Shown: positions 29,088 to 41,286, counted from the stretch's first letter. The stretch: DNA of 64,000 bases from Cupriavidus basilensis (GCF_000832305.1 NZ_CP010536.1:930001-994000); one strand, 5' to 3'. Notes: a model not told the origin generated them from the letters alone. Numbers and translations are program-made.

Positions 29088-31412
29088 ATGGCCCGAGCTA
29101 CTACCACAACACGTACCGATCCTTCCGCGCTGCCCTCGCGCATCGGCAAGCTGCTGGGCGAAGTGCGCTGGTTCCTGTTGCTGGCGGTCACACTGGCCTT
29201 TGTCTGCATCCTGGCCAGCTACAGCAAGGCTGACCCTGGCTGGTCGCACGCCAACCATGTGGCCGACATCCACAACCTCGGCGGCCGCGTGGGCGCCTGG
29301 ATGGCCGATGTGCTGTTCTTTATCTTCGGCTTCTCCGCCTACTGGTGGGCGGTGTTGCTGGTGCGCCGCTGCTGGCGCGGCTGGCGCGCGCTGACCGCCG
29401 AGTTGCCCGAGCGCAACGGCGAGGCCCGGCAGGGCCTGGTGGTGAGCTGGATCGGCTTTGGCCTGTCGCTGACCGCCAGCATGGGCCTGGAGGCCATCCG
29501 CATGTATCCGCTGCGCGCCGCGCTGCCACGCGCCCCGGGTGGCGTGCTGGGCGACCTGCTCGGTGGCTGGATGCAGATGGCGCTGGGCTTCACCGGCGCC
29601 ACGCTGCTGCTCTTGCTGACGCTGGCCATCGGCCTGTCGCTGTTCTTCCATTTCTCGTGGCTGTCGGTGGCCGAGCATGTGGGCGGCTTCGTCGAGACGC
29701 TCTTCCTCGGCTTCAAGGCGCGGCGCGAAAGCAAGCAGGATCGCATCATCGGCGAGGCGGCCAAGGTCGTGCGCACCGAAACCGTGGAAGTGCAGCGGGT
29801 CAAGATCGAGGAGGCCACGCCGGTGCAGATCGTGCGGCCCCAGGCGGTGCCCAAGCACGAACGCGTGGAGCGCGAGAAGCAGCAGCCGCTGTTCGCCGAT
29901 ATCCAGGACTCCGACCTGCCGCCGCTGGCGCTGCTGGACCCGATCCCCACGCACCAGGAAACCGTCAGCGCCGAAACGCTGGAATTCACCTCGCGCCTGA
30001 TCGAGAAGAAGCTCAAGGATTTCGGTGTCGAGGTCAAGGTGGTGGCGGCCTACCCGGGCCCGGTCATCACCCGCTACGAAATCGAGCCGGCCACCGGCGT
30101 CAAGGGCAGCCAGGTGGTCAACCTGGCGCGGGACCTGGCCCGTTCGCTGTCGCTGGTTTCCATCCGGGTGGTGGAAACCATTCCCGGCAAGGTCTACATG
30201 GGGCTGGAACTGCCCAACCCCAAGCGCCAGACGGTGCGGCTGTCCGAGATCCTTGGCTCGCAGGTCTACAACGAGAGCGCGTCCAACCTCACGATGGCGC
30301 TGGGCAAGGACATCGCCGGCAAGCCCATGGTGGCCGATCTGGCCAAGATGCCGCACTGCATGGTGGCGGGCACCACCGGCTCCGGCAAGTCGGTGGGCAT
30401 CAACGCCATGATCCTGTCGCTGCTCTACAAGGCCAAGGCCGAGCAGGTCAGGCTGATCCTGATCGACCCGAAGATGCTGGAGATGAGCGTCTACGAAGGC
30501 ATCCCGCATCTGCTGTGCCCGGTGGTGACCGATATGCGCCAGGCCGGCAACGCCCTGAACTGGGCGGTTGGCGAGATGGAGCGGCGCTACAAGCTGATGA
30601 GCAAGCTGGGCGTGCGCAACCTGGCCGGCTACAACAAAAAGATCGACGAAGCCGCCTCGCGCGAGGAGAAGCTTCCCAACCCGTTCAGCCTGACCCCGGA
30701 CGCGCCCGAGCCGCTCGAGAAGCTGCCAATGATCGTGATCGTGATCGACGAGCTGGCCGACCTGATGATGGTGGTGGGCAAGAAGGTGGAAGAGCTGATC
30801 GCGCGCATCGCGCAGAAGGCTCGCGCCGCCGGCATCCACCTGGTGCTGGCTACGCAGCGTCCGTCGGTCGACGTGATCACCGGCCTGATCAAGGCCAACG
30901 TGCCGACGCGCATCGCCTTCCAGGTCAGCAGCAAGATTGATTCGCGCACCATCCTCGACCAGCAGGGCGCGGAAGCGTTGCTCGGCATGGGCGACATGCT
31001 CTACCTGGCACCTGGCACCGGCGTGCCGATCCGCGTCCACGGCGCCTTTGTCTCCGACGATGAAGTGCACCGCGTGGTCGAAAAGCTCAAGGAAGGCGGC
31101 GAGACCAACTACATCGAGGGCATCCTTGAAGGCGGTGTGGCCGAGGGCGACCTGGGCGGCGATGGCATGGGCGGTGGCGCGGGCATTGGCGGCGGCGGCG
31201 AAGCCGATCCGCTCTACGACCAGGCTGTCGACGTGGTGCTGAAGAACCGCCGCGCCTCGATTTCCCTGGTGCAGCGCCACCTGCGCATCGGCTACAACCG
31301 TGCCGCGCGGCTGCTGGAGGACATGGAAAAGGCCGGCCTGGTCTCCGCCATGTCGGGCAACGGCAATCGCGACATCCTGGCCCCGGCGGGCACCGCCCGC
31401 GAGGAAGAATAA
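29088..31412 (+). CDS. ftsK: DNA translocase FtsK
   Basis: 774 residues. Septal motor that pumps DNA during chromosome dimer resolution. Four N-terminal membrane helices (about residues 24-45, 66-90, 110-130 and 165-190) are followed by a short linker and the motor: alpha region [22 protein letters not shown], Walker [15 protein letters not shown], Walker [60 protein letters not shown] glycine-rich linker precedes the DNA-reading gamma winged helix ([29 protein letters not shown]). The linker is short compared with E. coli FtsK, as is common in betaproteobacteria. Confidence 0.96.
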   Translation: MARATTTTRTDPSALPSRIGKLLGEVRWFLLLAVTLAFVCILASYSKADPGWSHANHVADIHNLGGRVGAWMADVLFFIFGFSAYWWAVLLVRRCWRGWRALTAELPERNGEARQGLVVSWIGFGLSLTASMGLEAIRMYPLRAALPRAPGGVLGDLLGGWMQMALGFTGATLLLLLTLAIGLSLFFHFSWLSVAEHVGGFVETLFLGFKARRESKQDRIIGEAAKVVRTETVEVQRVKIEEATPVQIVRPQAVPKHERVEREKQQPLFADIQDSDLPPLALLDPIPTHQETVSAETLEFTSRLIEKKLKDFGVEVKVVAAYPGPVITRYEIEPATGVKGSQVVNLARDLARSLSLVSIRVVETIPGKVYMGLELPNPKRQTVRLSEILGSQVYNESASNLTMALGKDIAGKPMVADLAKMPHCMVAGTTGSGKSVGINAMILSLLYKAKAEQVRLILIDPKMLEMSVYEGIPHLLCPVVTDMRQAGNALNWAVGEMERRYKLMSKLGVRNLAGYNKKIDEAASREEKLPNPFSLTPDAPEPLEKLPMIVIVIDELADLMMVVGKKVEELIARIAQKARAAGIHLVLATQRPSVDVITGLIKANVPTRIAFQVSSKIDSRTILDQQGAEALLGMGDMLYLAPGTGVPIRVHGAFVSDDEVHRVVEKLKEGGETNYIEGILEGGVAEGDLGGDGMGGGAGIGGGGEADPLYDQAVDVVLKNRRASISLVQRHLRIGYNRAARLLEDMEKAGLVSAMSGNGNRDILAPAGTAREEE

Positions 31413-31417
31413 GCGGC

Positions 31418-31442
31418 CGCACGTAACATGTTGTTACGTGCG
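31418..31442. repeat. Perfect inverted repeat between ftsK and lolA
   Basis: CGCACGTAAC (31418-31427), 5-nt spacer, GTTACGTGCG (31433-31442). There is no T-run, so it is not a classical terminator; the size and spacing resemble a dimeric regulator site. It begins 6 bp after the ftsK stop. Confidence 0.7.
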
Positions 31443-31545
31443 AAGCACATCGTTGCGGAATCCGGCGCGTGCGCGCCGCTCTAACCGGACAGGCAGTGCA
31501 GCCGCCCCGGCGGTGCGCACCCTCCAACCCAGCAAGGACAACACC

Positions 31546-32184
31546 ATGCGAATCCGCATTCTCGCGTCGGCATGCGCCGCGGCGGCCATGCTGTCGCTGA
31601 CAGCGACGGCGGCCATGGCGGCCGGCACCGACCAGCTCCAGGCCTTCGTGGCGGGCGTGAAGAGCGCCAAGGGCGAATTTACCCAGCGCCAGGTCAAGGG
31701 GCAGGGTGACAGCCTCAAGGTGGCCGGCACCTCCAGCGGCACCTTCGCTTTTTCGCGCCCTGGCAAGTTCACCTGGCGCTACGTCAAGCCGTACGACCAG
31801 TTGCTGCAGGCTGACGGCCAGACGCTCTACATCTACGACAAGGACCTCAACCAGGTCACAGAGCGCAAGCTCGATGGCGCCCTCGGGTCCAGCCCCGCCG
31901 CGATCCTGTTCGGCAGCAACGACCTGGAAAAGAACTTTGTCGTGAAGAACGGCCCGACGCGCGACGGCGTGGAGTGGCTTGAGCTCACGCCGAGAGCCAA
32001 GGACACGCAGTTCGAGCGCATCGGCATCGGCTTCAAGAGCGGCAACCTGGAAGCGATGGAGTTGCGCGATGCCTTCGGCAACACGACGCTCCTGACCTTC
32101 AGCGCGATGCAGAAGAACCCCGTGCTGCCGGCAGACACCTTCCGCTTTGCGGTGCCCAAGGGCGCCGATGTGCTCAAGCAATGA
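31546..32184 (+). CDS. lolA: Outer-membrane lipoprotein carrier protein LolA
   Basis: 212 residues from the ATG at 31546 (AGCAAGGA about 8 bp upstream). A cleavable signal peptide ([21 protein letters not shown]) precedes the mature periplasmic chaperone that ferries lipoproteins from LolCDE to the outer membrane. Typical segments: [61 protein letters not shown] and the C-terminal [31 protein letters not shown]. It lies downstream of ftsK as in many proteobacteria. Its stop overlaps the start of the following lipoprotein gene by 4 bp (ATGA). Confidence 0.95.
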   Translation: MRIRILASACAAAAMLSLTATAAMAAGTDQLQAFVAGVKSAKGEFTQRQVKGQGDSLKVAGTSSGTFAFSRPGKFTWRYVKPYDQLLQADGQTLYIYDKDLNQVTERKLDGALGSSPAAILFGSNDLEKNFVVKNGPTRDGVEWLELTPRAKDTQFERIGIGFKSGNLEAMELRDAFGNTTLLTFSAMQKNPVLPADTFRFAVPKGADVLKQ

Positions 32185-32612
32185 GGCGCGCCATGATCCC
32201 CGCATTCCTGACCCGGCCGGCCTGGCACCGTTGCGGTGCCGTTGCCGGCATTGCCGCCGCAGCGTTGCTGGCCGCCTGCGCCAGCCCCGGTGCCAGCAAG
32301 CAGTTCGACGTGGATGCCTTCCTGCGTGCCTCCGATACGGCGCTGCCGGAAGTGCTTGCCAATCCGGATTTTCTCTCCGCCACGCAGGCCAGCGCCAACG
32401 ATTGCGCCGTGCTGCTGCAGTCGGTCGGCAGCGGCGTGCTGGAAGGGCTGCCGCCAACCGGCGGCGGAAATGGACCCGCCTGGCTGCTGCATCCGGCGGG
32501 CGCCCCGGCCAAGGTGTGGCTGGTGGTCAGCAAGACCGGCGGCGAGCGGACCTGCCATGGGCCGCTGCCTGCCGATGCCATGAAGGCATTGGTGGAACGC
32601 GCCAGTACCTGA
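32181..32612 (+). CDS. Small putative lipoprotein, unknown function
   Basis: 143 residues. A signal peptide with lipobox LLAACAS (Cys at about residue 33) marks it as an envelope lipoprotein. The mature part has two further cysteines (NDCAVLLQ and ERTCHGPL) and no recognised domain. It overlaps lolA by 4 bp (ATGA), so it is translationally coupled to the lipoprotein chaperone gene and may be one of its clients; that link is only positional. Confidence 0.75.
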   Translation: MRRAMIPAFLTRPAWHRCGAVAGIAAAALLAACASPGASKQFDVDAFLRASDTALPEVLANPDFLSATQASANDCAVLLQSVGSGVLEGLPPTGGGNGPAWLLHPAGAPAKVWLVVSKTGGERTCHGPLPADAMKALVERAST

Positions 32613-32746
32613 GTGTGATGCACGGATAACGCCGGGCGCAATCGAAGACCCGGCGGTATCTGCCGTCCCGGTCCGCGTTTCAGCGTCCCGATCGGCACTT
32701 TTACCTCCCCAGGCTTACCGCGAGAAAAGTGACAACGTTGTAACTT

Positions 32747-32779
32747 GACTGCCAAAACGGGAATGATTATTGTTTCTAG
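32747..32779 (+). promoter_or_regulatory. Candidate fbpA promoter with overlapping Fur-like box
   Basis: TTGACT (32747-32752), 17-bp spacer, TATTGT (32770-32775). The sequence GGGAATGATTATTGTTTCT (32761-32779) covers the -10 and matches the 19-bp Fur consensus at about 11 positions, strongest in the AATGAT core. A repressor bound there would block the promoter when iron is sufficient, which suits the iron-transport gene that starts 70 bp downstream. Confidence 0.45.
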
Positions 32780-32848
32780 GTTGTCTTGTCCAGGATGCAT
32801 GGATGGCATCGTCAGGACGGCATACAACAATCATCGAAGAGGAGAGTC

Positions 32849-33892
32849 ATGACCGTATTCCGCCGCTTGCTGCCACGGGCCACAGCGCTTGCCGCGCTCG
32901 CTGTTCTGACGCTGCCGCTCGCCGCGCACGCACAAGAAAAGGTGCTGAACCTTTACACCGCGCGCCACTACCAGACCGACGAAGCGCTCTACGCCAACTT
33001 CACCAAGCAGACAGGCATCAAGATCAATCGCATCGAAGGCCAGGAAGACCCGCTGCTGGAGCGCATCAAGAGCGAGGGCGCCAACAGCCCGGCCGATGTG
33101 TTCATCACCGTCGACATCGGCCGGCTATGGCGGGCCCAGCAGGCGGGCGTGTTCGCGCCGCTCAAATCGAGCGTGCTGGAGTCGCGCATCCCCGCCAACT
33201 ACCGCGACCCGAACGGCGACTGGTTCGGTTTCTCGGCTCGGGCCCGCGTAATCGCCTATAACAAGGCCGCGGTCAAGCCCGGCGACATCAAGACCTACGA
33301 AGATCTCGCCGATCCCAGGTGGAAGGGCAAGCTGTGCATCCGCTCCAGCGGCCACGTCTACAACCTGTCGCTGATGTCCAGCCTGATCGCCCATGACGGC
33401 GAGGCCAAGACCGAGCAATGGACGCGCGGCGTGGTGGCCAACCTGGCGCGCGCGCCCAAGGGCGGCGACACCGACCAGCTCAAGGCCGTGGCGGCGGGAG
33501 AGTGCGATATCGCGGTGGCCAACACGTACTACATCGCCCGTATCCTCAAGTCGGCCAAGCCCGAGGACAAGGCCGTGGCGGAGAAGCTTGGCGTGCTGTG
33601 GCCCAACCAGGCCAGCCAGGGCGTGCACATGAACATCTCCGGCGGCGGCATGCTCAAGCATGCGCCCAACAAGGCGTCCGCGCGTGCGTTCCTGGAGTAC
33701 CTGGCCAGCAATGACGCGCAGCGTTATTTTGCCGATGGCAACAATGAGTGGCCCGTGGTGGAAAGCGTGAAGATCAGCAATCCGGCGCTGGAAGCGCTGG
33801 GCAGCTTCAAGGCGGACAAGATCAACGTGGCCGAACTGGGCAAGCACCAGCCGCAAGCGCAGAAGCTGGCGGACAAGGCTGGCTACAAGTAA
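32849..33892 (+). CDS. fbpA: Ferric-iron ABC transporter substrate-binding protein
   Basis: 347 residues from the ATG at 32849 (GAGGAGAG just upstream). A signal peptide ending AAHAQ is followed by the transferrin-like binding fold: KVLNLYTARHYQTDEALYANFTKQTGIKINRIEGQEDPLLERIKSEG, FGFSARARVIAYNK, and the tyrosine pair in ANTYYIARIL that binds Fe3+ in FbpA/FutA proteins. It delivers iron in the periplasm to the permease and ATPase encoded at 34983-37916, although the HEAT-repeat gene lies between and the genes are not in one operon. A palindrome starts on its stop codon. A Fur-like site precedes it. Confidence 0.93.
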   Translation: MTVFRRLLPRATALAALAVLTLPLAAHAQEKVLNLYTARHYQTDEALYANFTKQTGIKINRIEGQEDPLLERIKSEGANSPADVFITVDIGRLWRAQQAGVFAPLKSSVLESRIPANYRDPNGDWFGFSARARVIAYNKAAVKPGDIKTYEDLADPRWKGKLCIRSSGHVYNLSLMSSLIAHDGEAKTEQWTRGVVANLARAPKGGDTDQLKAVAAGECDIAVANTYYIARILKSAKPEDKAVAEKLGVLWPNQASQGVHMNISGGGMLKHAPNKASARAFLEYLASNDAQRYFADGNNEWPVVESVKISNPALEALGSFKADKINVAELGKHQPQAQKLADKAGYK

Positions 33893-34005
33893 GAGGCTGT
33901 TTCAAAATGAAGCGAAGCGGTTCTGGCTAGGCGCGCGGCCGCAGACAGTACAAGTGGTACGGCAAGGCCGCGCAACGACGCCAGAATCTTTTTGAAATGG
34001 CCTCT
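33892..34005. repeat. 114-bp imperfect palindrome on the fbpA stop codon
   Basis: AGAGGCTGTTTCAAAA at the left end faces TTTTTGAAATGGCCTCT at the right. Further in, GGTTCTGGC faces GCCAGAATC, GCGCGGCC faces GGCCGCGC, and GTAC faces GTAC. The whole can fold into one long hairpin. The first base is the last base of the fbpA stop codon. It may serve as terminator, RNA-stability hairpin or a small dispersed element; there are no ORFs in it. From 34005 to 34093 I see nothing else. Confidence 0.75.
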
Positions 34006-34093
34006 AAGAAATCAAGAAGAGGCCAGCGCGGCCTGGCCGGCGGGACGGGGATGGCGGCGCGAGCCGCCATTTTCTATTTCCCATTCTCCATTT

Positions 34094-34774
34094 CTATGGC
34101 TTGGGCAGGGGCCTGGCTTTGGTCCCCGGCCCCTTGGCGGCGTTGCTCTCGCCGCCGTCTCCAGGTTCAAGGCGGCGGAAGCTCAGCTTCGCGCCGCGCT
34201 CCCTGTGCTTCTCGAAGGTCACCTTCAACTGCTCGCGCCGCTTCTTGTGCGAGTGGCCCAACGTGCCAGCCGCATATGGCAGCTTGGCCACCACCTTGCC
34301 CGCGGTCTGGCGCTCCAGGAGCACGTCCAGCGCTTGCCGCGCGCGTACCTGTGCTTGCAGCAGCGCGTCCGAGGGATTGGCCTTGGCGCGGATCATGTCG
34401 TAAGGCAACATGACCGGCCCGGCAAGCTGGCGCAGTGCTGCGCGGATGTGCGGGCTGTCCAGCCCGGCCTCCTGGAGCACCCAGGCCGCGTCATGGCGCA
34501 GCCAAGGCTCCGGGTCGCCGAGCTTGCGCAGCAGGGCAAGTGAGATATCTGCCTGAAGGTAACCATGCGCGCGCCGCACCGCATTGAGTGCGATGCGCCT
34601 GACATGGAAGTTCTCGTGATCGAACAGGTCCGCCACAAGGCGCTCGACCATGCCCGGTTTTTCCAGTTGCTCAGCCAGTTGGCCCGCCAGGGCGATTTCC
34701 TCGACGGCGCTGATCCGGTCTTGCTGGGTCATCCGGTTCAGCTTGAACACGAGCATGCGGTAACGAAGCTGCAT
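34094..34774 (-). CDS. HEAT-repeat protein, unknown function
   Basis: 226 residues from the ATG at 34774 (MQLRYRMLVFKLNRM), preceded by AGGGAGTG on the minus strand. At least three helical repeats resembling HEAT/PBS-lyase units are visible: DLFDHENFHVRRIALNAVRRA, DISLALLRKLGDPEPWLRHDAAWVLQEAG and DSPHIRAALRQL. The C-terminal 60 residues are strongly basic (HSHKKRREQLKVTFEKHRERGAK), suggesting nucleic-acid or acidic-partner binding. No catalytic motif. It lies between the iron-binding protein gene and the permease gene on the permease strand, with a 208-bp gap to the permease stop. Confidence 0.72.
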   Translation of the reverse strand: MQLRYRMLVFKLNRMTQQDRISAVEEIALAGQLAEQLEKPGMVERLVADLFDHENFHVRRIALNAVRRAHGYLQADISLALLRKLGDPEPWLRHDAAWVLQEAGLDSPHIRAALRQLAGPVMLPYDMIRAKANPSDALLQAQVRARQALDVLLERQTAGKVVAKLPYAAGTLGHSHKKRREQLKVTFEKHRERGAKLSFRRLEPGDGGESNAAKGPGTKARPLPKP

Positions 34775-34982
34775 AACACTCCCTGAAAACGCTGCGAACA
34801 AATGCCGGGCAAGGATTGCGGCCGGCACAGTCAGGTTGCGGCGCGAAGCACGTCAGCGGTGGGGGCAGACCGCCTGGCTCGCACGAAAAGGGGTGCGGCG
34901 GGCCGGGGCGCAGCTTCGGACTAGGGGGATATCGGCAAGACGTTGGAGAACTTTAGGAAAATCCGTGGGCGGCTTGGCCGGC

Positions 34983-36644
34983 CTATTCCCTAGCATCCCG
35001 CGCATCCCGCCGTATCGAGCGCGACAGCAGGATCACCGGCAGCAGGCCCACTGCCACGATGACCAGCGAGGCGGTGGCGGCCTCGGCCAGTCGCTCGTCG
35101 GAGGCCAGGTTGTATGCCTGCACGGCCAGCGCGTCGAAATTGAACGGCCGCATCACGAAGGTGGCGGGCAGCTCTTTCATGACGTCGACGAAGACGATCA
35201 ACGCCGCGGTCAGCAGGCTGCCGCGCAGCATTGGCAGGTGCACGCGCCGCAGCGTGGCGCCGGGGCCGTGGCCCAGGCTGCGCGCCGCCGCGTCCATGCC
35301 CGGCGTGATCTTGACCAGGCCCGCGTTGACGGTTTGCAGGGCCACGCCCAGAAAGCGCACCAGGTAGGCATAGACCAGCGCAGCAATGCCGCCGGTCAGC
35401 AGGAGCCCGGCCGACCATCCCAGATGCTGCTGCAGCCATGCCGACATGGCATTGTCCAGTCGCGCCACCGGCACCAGCACGCCGACCGCTACCACCGAGC
35501 CGGGCAGGGCATAGCCCATGCCGCACACCCGCGTCAGCCCGCGCAGCAGCCAGCCCCGGCCGGCGGCCATGCCGCGCCCGGCATAGCCGATCACCAGCGC
35601 GGCCAGCACCGCGATCAGCGCGGTCACGCTGGCCAGCAGGAAGCTATTGCGCACCAGGCCGATAAAGCGCTGGCCGAACTGCGCGTCGCCTTCGGCCAGC
35701 GCCATCTTGCACAGCATCAGCGCCGGAATGGCAAAGCCCAGCAGCACCGGCACCGCGCATACCAGCAGCGCCAGCGCGGCGCGCCAGCCATGCAGCCGGT
35801 AAGCCGGCGCGCGGCGCTGGCCACCGTGCACGCGGGCGCGGCCCCGGCTGGCACGCTCGACCAGCAGGATACCGATCACGAACAGCAACATGCAGGCCGA
35901 CAACTGCGCTGCCGCGTTCTTGTCGCCCAACGAGAACCAGGCGCGGTAGATGCCCGTGGAGAAGGTCGGGATGCCGAAGTAGGCCACGGTGCCGAAATCG
36001 GCCAGCGTCTCCATCAGCGCCAGCGCTGTACCAGCCACGATGCCGGGGCGCGCCAGTGGCAGCATCACCCGCCAGACGCTGCCCCAGGTGCCATAGCCAA
36101 GCAGCCTGGCCGCTTCCAGCGTGTTCAGCGTTTGCTGCAGGAAGGCCGCGCGCGCGGTCAGGTAGACGTAGGGATAGAGCACCAGCGTGAACAACACGAT
36201 GGCGCCGCCCAGCGAGCGGATATCCGGGAACCAGTACTCCCGGGCGCGCCAGCCGGTCAGCTCGCGCAGCCAGCTTTGCAGCGGGCCAGCGAACTGCAGG
36301 GTATCGGTATAGGCGTAGGCGATGACATAGGCCGGCATCGCCAGCGGCAGCACCAGCGCCCATTCCAGCCAGGCCCGTCCGGCGAACCGGTAGGTGCTGA
36401 CCAGCCACGCGGTGGGCACGCCCACCAGCAGCACGCCGGCGCAGACGCCGGCCAGCAGCCACAGCGTATTGCCAACGTACTCGGCCAGGACTGTGTCGGC
36501 CAGATGCCGCCAGGTGTCGCCGCTGGGCTCGAACAGGCTGCCAGCCACCTGCGCAATCGGCAGCGCGATCAGCAGCGCGGCCAGGGCGGCAACCAAGGCT
36601 AGCGGGTGCAGGCGGCGGGTACGGCTAGGGCGAAACAGGCTCAT
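34983..36644 (-). CDS. fbpB: Ferric-iron ABC transporter permease
   Basis: 553 residues from the ATG at 36644 (MSLFRPSRTRRLHPLALVAAL). Twelve or so membrane helices in two homologous halves, as in FbpB/SfuB. Each half has the EAA-type loop contacting the ATPase: EAARLLGYGTWGSVWRVMLPLARPGIVAG and DAAARSLGHGPGATLRRVHLPMLRGSLL. It carries Fe3+ released by the substrate-binding protein across the inner membrane. It is divergent from the ATPase gene. The frame remains open far upstream, antisense to the ATPase gene, but that extension has no membrane or family character and was excluded. Confidence 0.93.
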   Translation of the reverse strand: MSLFRPSRTRRLHPLALVAALAALLIALPIAQVAGSLFEPSGDTWRHLADTVLAEYVGNTLWLLAGVCAGVLLVGVPTAWLVSTYRFAGRAWLEWALVLPLAMPAYVIAYAYTDTLQFAGPLQSWLRELTGWRAREYWFPDIRSLGGAIVLFTLVLYPYVYLTARAAFLQQTLNTLEAARLLGYGTWGSVWRVMLPLARPGIVAGTALALMETLADFGTVAYFGIPTFSTGIYRAWFSLGDKNAAAQLSACMLLFVIGILLVERASRGRARVHGGQRRAPAYRLHGWRAALALLVCAVPVLLGFAIPALMLCKMALAEGDAQFGQRFIGLVRNSFLLASVTALIAVLAALVIGYAGRGMAAGRGWLLRGLTRVCGMGYALPGSVVAVGVLVPVARLDNAMSAWLQQHLGWSAGLLLTGGIAALVYAYLVRFLGVALQTVNAGLVKITPGMDAAARSLGHGPGATLRRVHLPMLRGSLLTAALIVFVDVMKELPATFVMRPFNFDALAVQAYNLASDERLAEAATASLVIVAVGLLPVILLSRSIRRDARDARE

Positions 36645-36741
36645 GCGGCAGCGGCGTAGGTGTCGGTATTGGCGAGGGACGGGGCGTGGCCCGGCGGCGG
36701 GGCGCGGCCGGTAGGCCTTCGGGCAGGCCATCGGGCAAGCC

Positions 36742-36784
36742 CCGCATTCTAGCAATGCGGATACGCCGGGCGACGCATCCGCAT
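36742..36784. promoter_or_regulatory. Overlapping dyads in the fbpB/fbpC divergent region
   Basis: CCGCATT (36742-36748) pairs with AATGCGG (36754-36760) across 5 bp; the overlapping ATGCGGAT (36755-36762) pairs with ATCCGCAT (36777-36784). A consensus TATAAT at 36812-36817 follows 27 bp later and points towards the ATPase gene, favouring its start at 36855. The dyads could be operators shared by both divergent genes. Confidence 0.45.
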
Positions 36785-36854
36785 GTGACAGACATCCAGG
36801 GCCTGCGTCCATATAATGCTCGGCATGCCAGGCCACCCGCATTCCAATTCGTCC

Positions 36855-37916
<1,062 letters not shown>

Positions 37917-38020
37917 GCGGGCCGCGCGGCCGGCCGCGCGCGATGGTCTACACTGTCAGGTTCCTGGGCGCAGCCGGCACGCACCGTGCGCGCCTGACCT
38001 GACTTAAAGGCCTGAATACC

Positions 38021-39400
38021 GTGGCGGACACGCTGTTTTCCGAAGCTCCCGATCGTTCCCAACAACCCCTGGCCGAGCGTCTGCGCCCGCGCAATATCGA
38101 TGAGGTGATCGGCCAGCAACACCTGCTTGGCGCTGGCAAGCCGCTGCGGGTGGCGTTCGCGTCCGGCGAGCCGCACTCCATGATCCTGTGGGGCCCGCCC
38201 GGCGTGGGCAAGACCACGCTGGCGCGGCTGATGGCCACAGCCTTCGACGCCGAGTTCATCGCGCTGTCGGCGGTGCTGTCCGGCGTCAAGGACATCCGCG
38301 AGGCAGTCGAGCGTGCTGAGCAATACCGTGCCCACGGACGGCGCACGCTGGTGTTCGTGGACGAGGTGCACCGCTTCAACAAGAGCCAGCAGGATGCCTT
38401 CCTGCCGCACGTGGAAAGCGGGCTGTTCACCTTTATCGGTGCCACCACCGAGAACCCGTCCTTCGAGGTCAACGGCGCCTTGCTGTCGCGCGCCGCGGTC
38501 TACGTTCTCAAGAGCCTGGACGACGCCGAGCTGACGCAGCTGGCGCGGCGCGCCAGTGAAGAGCTGGGCGGCCTGCAGTGGGAGGACGAGGCGCTGCAGC
38601 TGATCGTGGCCTCGGCTGATGGCGATGGCCGCAAGCTGCTCAACAATATCGAGATCGTGGCGCGCGCCGCGCGCAGCGCCGGCGCGCCGGTCATCGACAA
38701 CGCGCTGCTCGGCAGCGCGCTGTCGGAGAACCTGCGCCGCTTCGACAAGGGCGGCGACGCGTTCTACGATCAGATCAGCGCGCTGCACAAATCCGTGCGC
38801 GGCTCCGATCCCGATGCCACGTTGTACTGGTTCTGCCGCATGATCGACGGCGGCGCCGATCCGCGCTACCTGGCGCGCCGCATCGTGCGCATGGCGTGGG
38901 AGGACATCGGCCTGGCCGATCCGCGTGCCGCCCGCATCACGCTGGATGCCGCCGAGACCTACGAGCGCCTGGGCTCGCCGGAAGGCGAGCTCGCGCTGGC
39001 GCAAGCCCTGATCTACCTGGCCGTGGCGCCCAAGTCCAATGCCGGCTACAACGCCTACAACACCGCGCGCGCCTTCGTGGCCAAGGACAAGTCGCGCGGC
39101 GTGCCGGTGCACCTGCGCAACGCGCCGACCAAGCTGATGAAAGAGCTGGGCTACGGCCACGCTTACCGCTACGCGCACGACGAGCCCGAAGCCTATGCCG
39201 CAGGCGAGCATTATTTCCCCGATGACCTCAAGCGGCCGGGCTGGTACAAGCCCACGCCGCGCGGGCTGGAAGGCAAGATTAGCGACAAGCTGCGCCACCT
39301 GCGCGATCTTGACGCGCAGTGGCTCCGGCAGCAGGGCAAAGGCAAGGGCCGGGGCGAGGGCGGTGGCGAAGGCGGCGGCGAGGGCGGCGCAGCGCAATAG
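38021..39400 (+). CDS. rarA: Replication-associated recombination protein A
   Basis: 459 residues from a GTG at 38021 (AAAGG about 10 bp upstream). AAA+ clamp-loader-like ATPase acting at stalled forks: LAERLRPRNIDEVIGQQHLLG, Walker A WGPPGVGKTTLARL, Walker B LVFVDEVHRFNKSQQDAFLPHVE, sensor 1 FIGATTENPSFEVN and the C-terminal tetramer region with MIDGGADPRYLARRIVRMAWEDIGLADP and KSNAGYNAYNTA. The extreme C-terminus is a Gly/Glu/Lys-rich tail (GKGKGRGEGGGEGGGEGGAAQ in part), a likely expanded disordered end. It precedes serS as in E. coli. Confidence 0.95.
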   Translation: MADTLFSEAPDRSQQPLAERLRPRNIDEVIGQQHLLGAGKPLRVAFASGEPHSMILWGPPGVGKTTLARLMATAFDAEFIALSAVLSGVKDIREAVERAEQYRAHGRRTLVFVDEVHRFNKSQQDAFLPHVESGLFTFIGATTENPSFEVNGALLSRAAVYVLKSLDDAELTQLARRASEELGGLQWEDEALQLIVASADGDGRKLLNNIEIVARAARSAGAPVIDNALLGSALSENLRRFDKGGDAFYDQISALHKSVRGSDPDATLYWFCRMIDGGADPRYLARRIVRMAWEDIGLADPRAARITLDAAETYERLGSPEGELALAQALIYLAVAPKSNAGYNAYNTARAFVAKDKSRGVPVHLRNAPTKLMKELGYGHAYRYAHDEPEAYAAGEHYFPDDLKRPGWYKPTPRGLEGKISDKLRHLRDLDAQWLRQQGKGKGRGEGGGEGGGEGGAAQ

Positions 39401-39503
39401 CACGCATCACCCCTGGCCGGCGGCATGTCCCCGCGAACAGCGGGCGCTCCGCCGGCTTGTTCTCCAGCCAGCGGTTCGGCGTGGGCCCGGGCCAGTACAG
39501 TAA

Positions 39504-40871
<1,368 letters not shown>

Positions 40872-40949
40872 ATTTTCACGCGAGGGGCTTGCAGTGGAAA
40901 CGAGATTTCCTCTATAATCTTGTTCTTCGCGACAAGCGACCCAGTTACC

Positions 40950-41040
<91 letters not shown>

Positions 41041-41049
41041 CAGTACGCA

Positions 41050-41082
41050 AAGCCCCACGATTCCTTGAGAGTCGTGGGGCTT
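41050..41082 (+). terminator. Terminator after tRNA-Ser
   Basis: AAGCCCCACGA (41050-41060) pairs with TCGTGGGGCTT (41072-41082) and is followed by TTGCTTT. It closes the serS/tRNA-Ser unit 10 bp after the CCA end. Confidence 0.92.
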
Positions 41083-41286
41083 TTGCTTTGGGGGTACGGT
41101 TCGCGCGCGTTGCCGGCTCACGCGATATCCTCTGCGCGCCTTCATTGGGCGGGCCTGGGCAGGGGAGCCTTCGGGCTCGCCGGATCCTTTTCGCCGGTGC
41201 GCCAACCTTGCCTTGCGCCCTCCCACCCTGATTGGCGCCGGGGTGCGGGATCGGGACAAGCGGCCCCGCGTGGTCAATGCACTATC

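Noticed and set aside
29040..31280. A 746-codon minus-strand open frame
   Set aside because: Antisense to ftsK and full of His/Gln/Asp/Leu shadow composition; no start context or domain.
32613..32760. Possible small gene after the lolA-linked lipoprotein
   Set aside because: No frame with a start, ribosome-binding site and reasonable composition; the stretch reads better as the fbpA promoter region.
33893..34093. Insertion sequence at the fbpA 3' end
   Set aside because: Ends are inverted, but there is no transposase and no obvious target duplication; at most a non-autonomous palindromic element.
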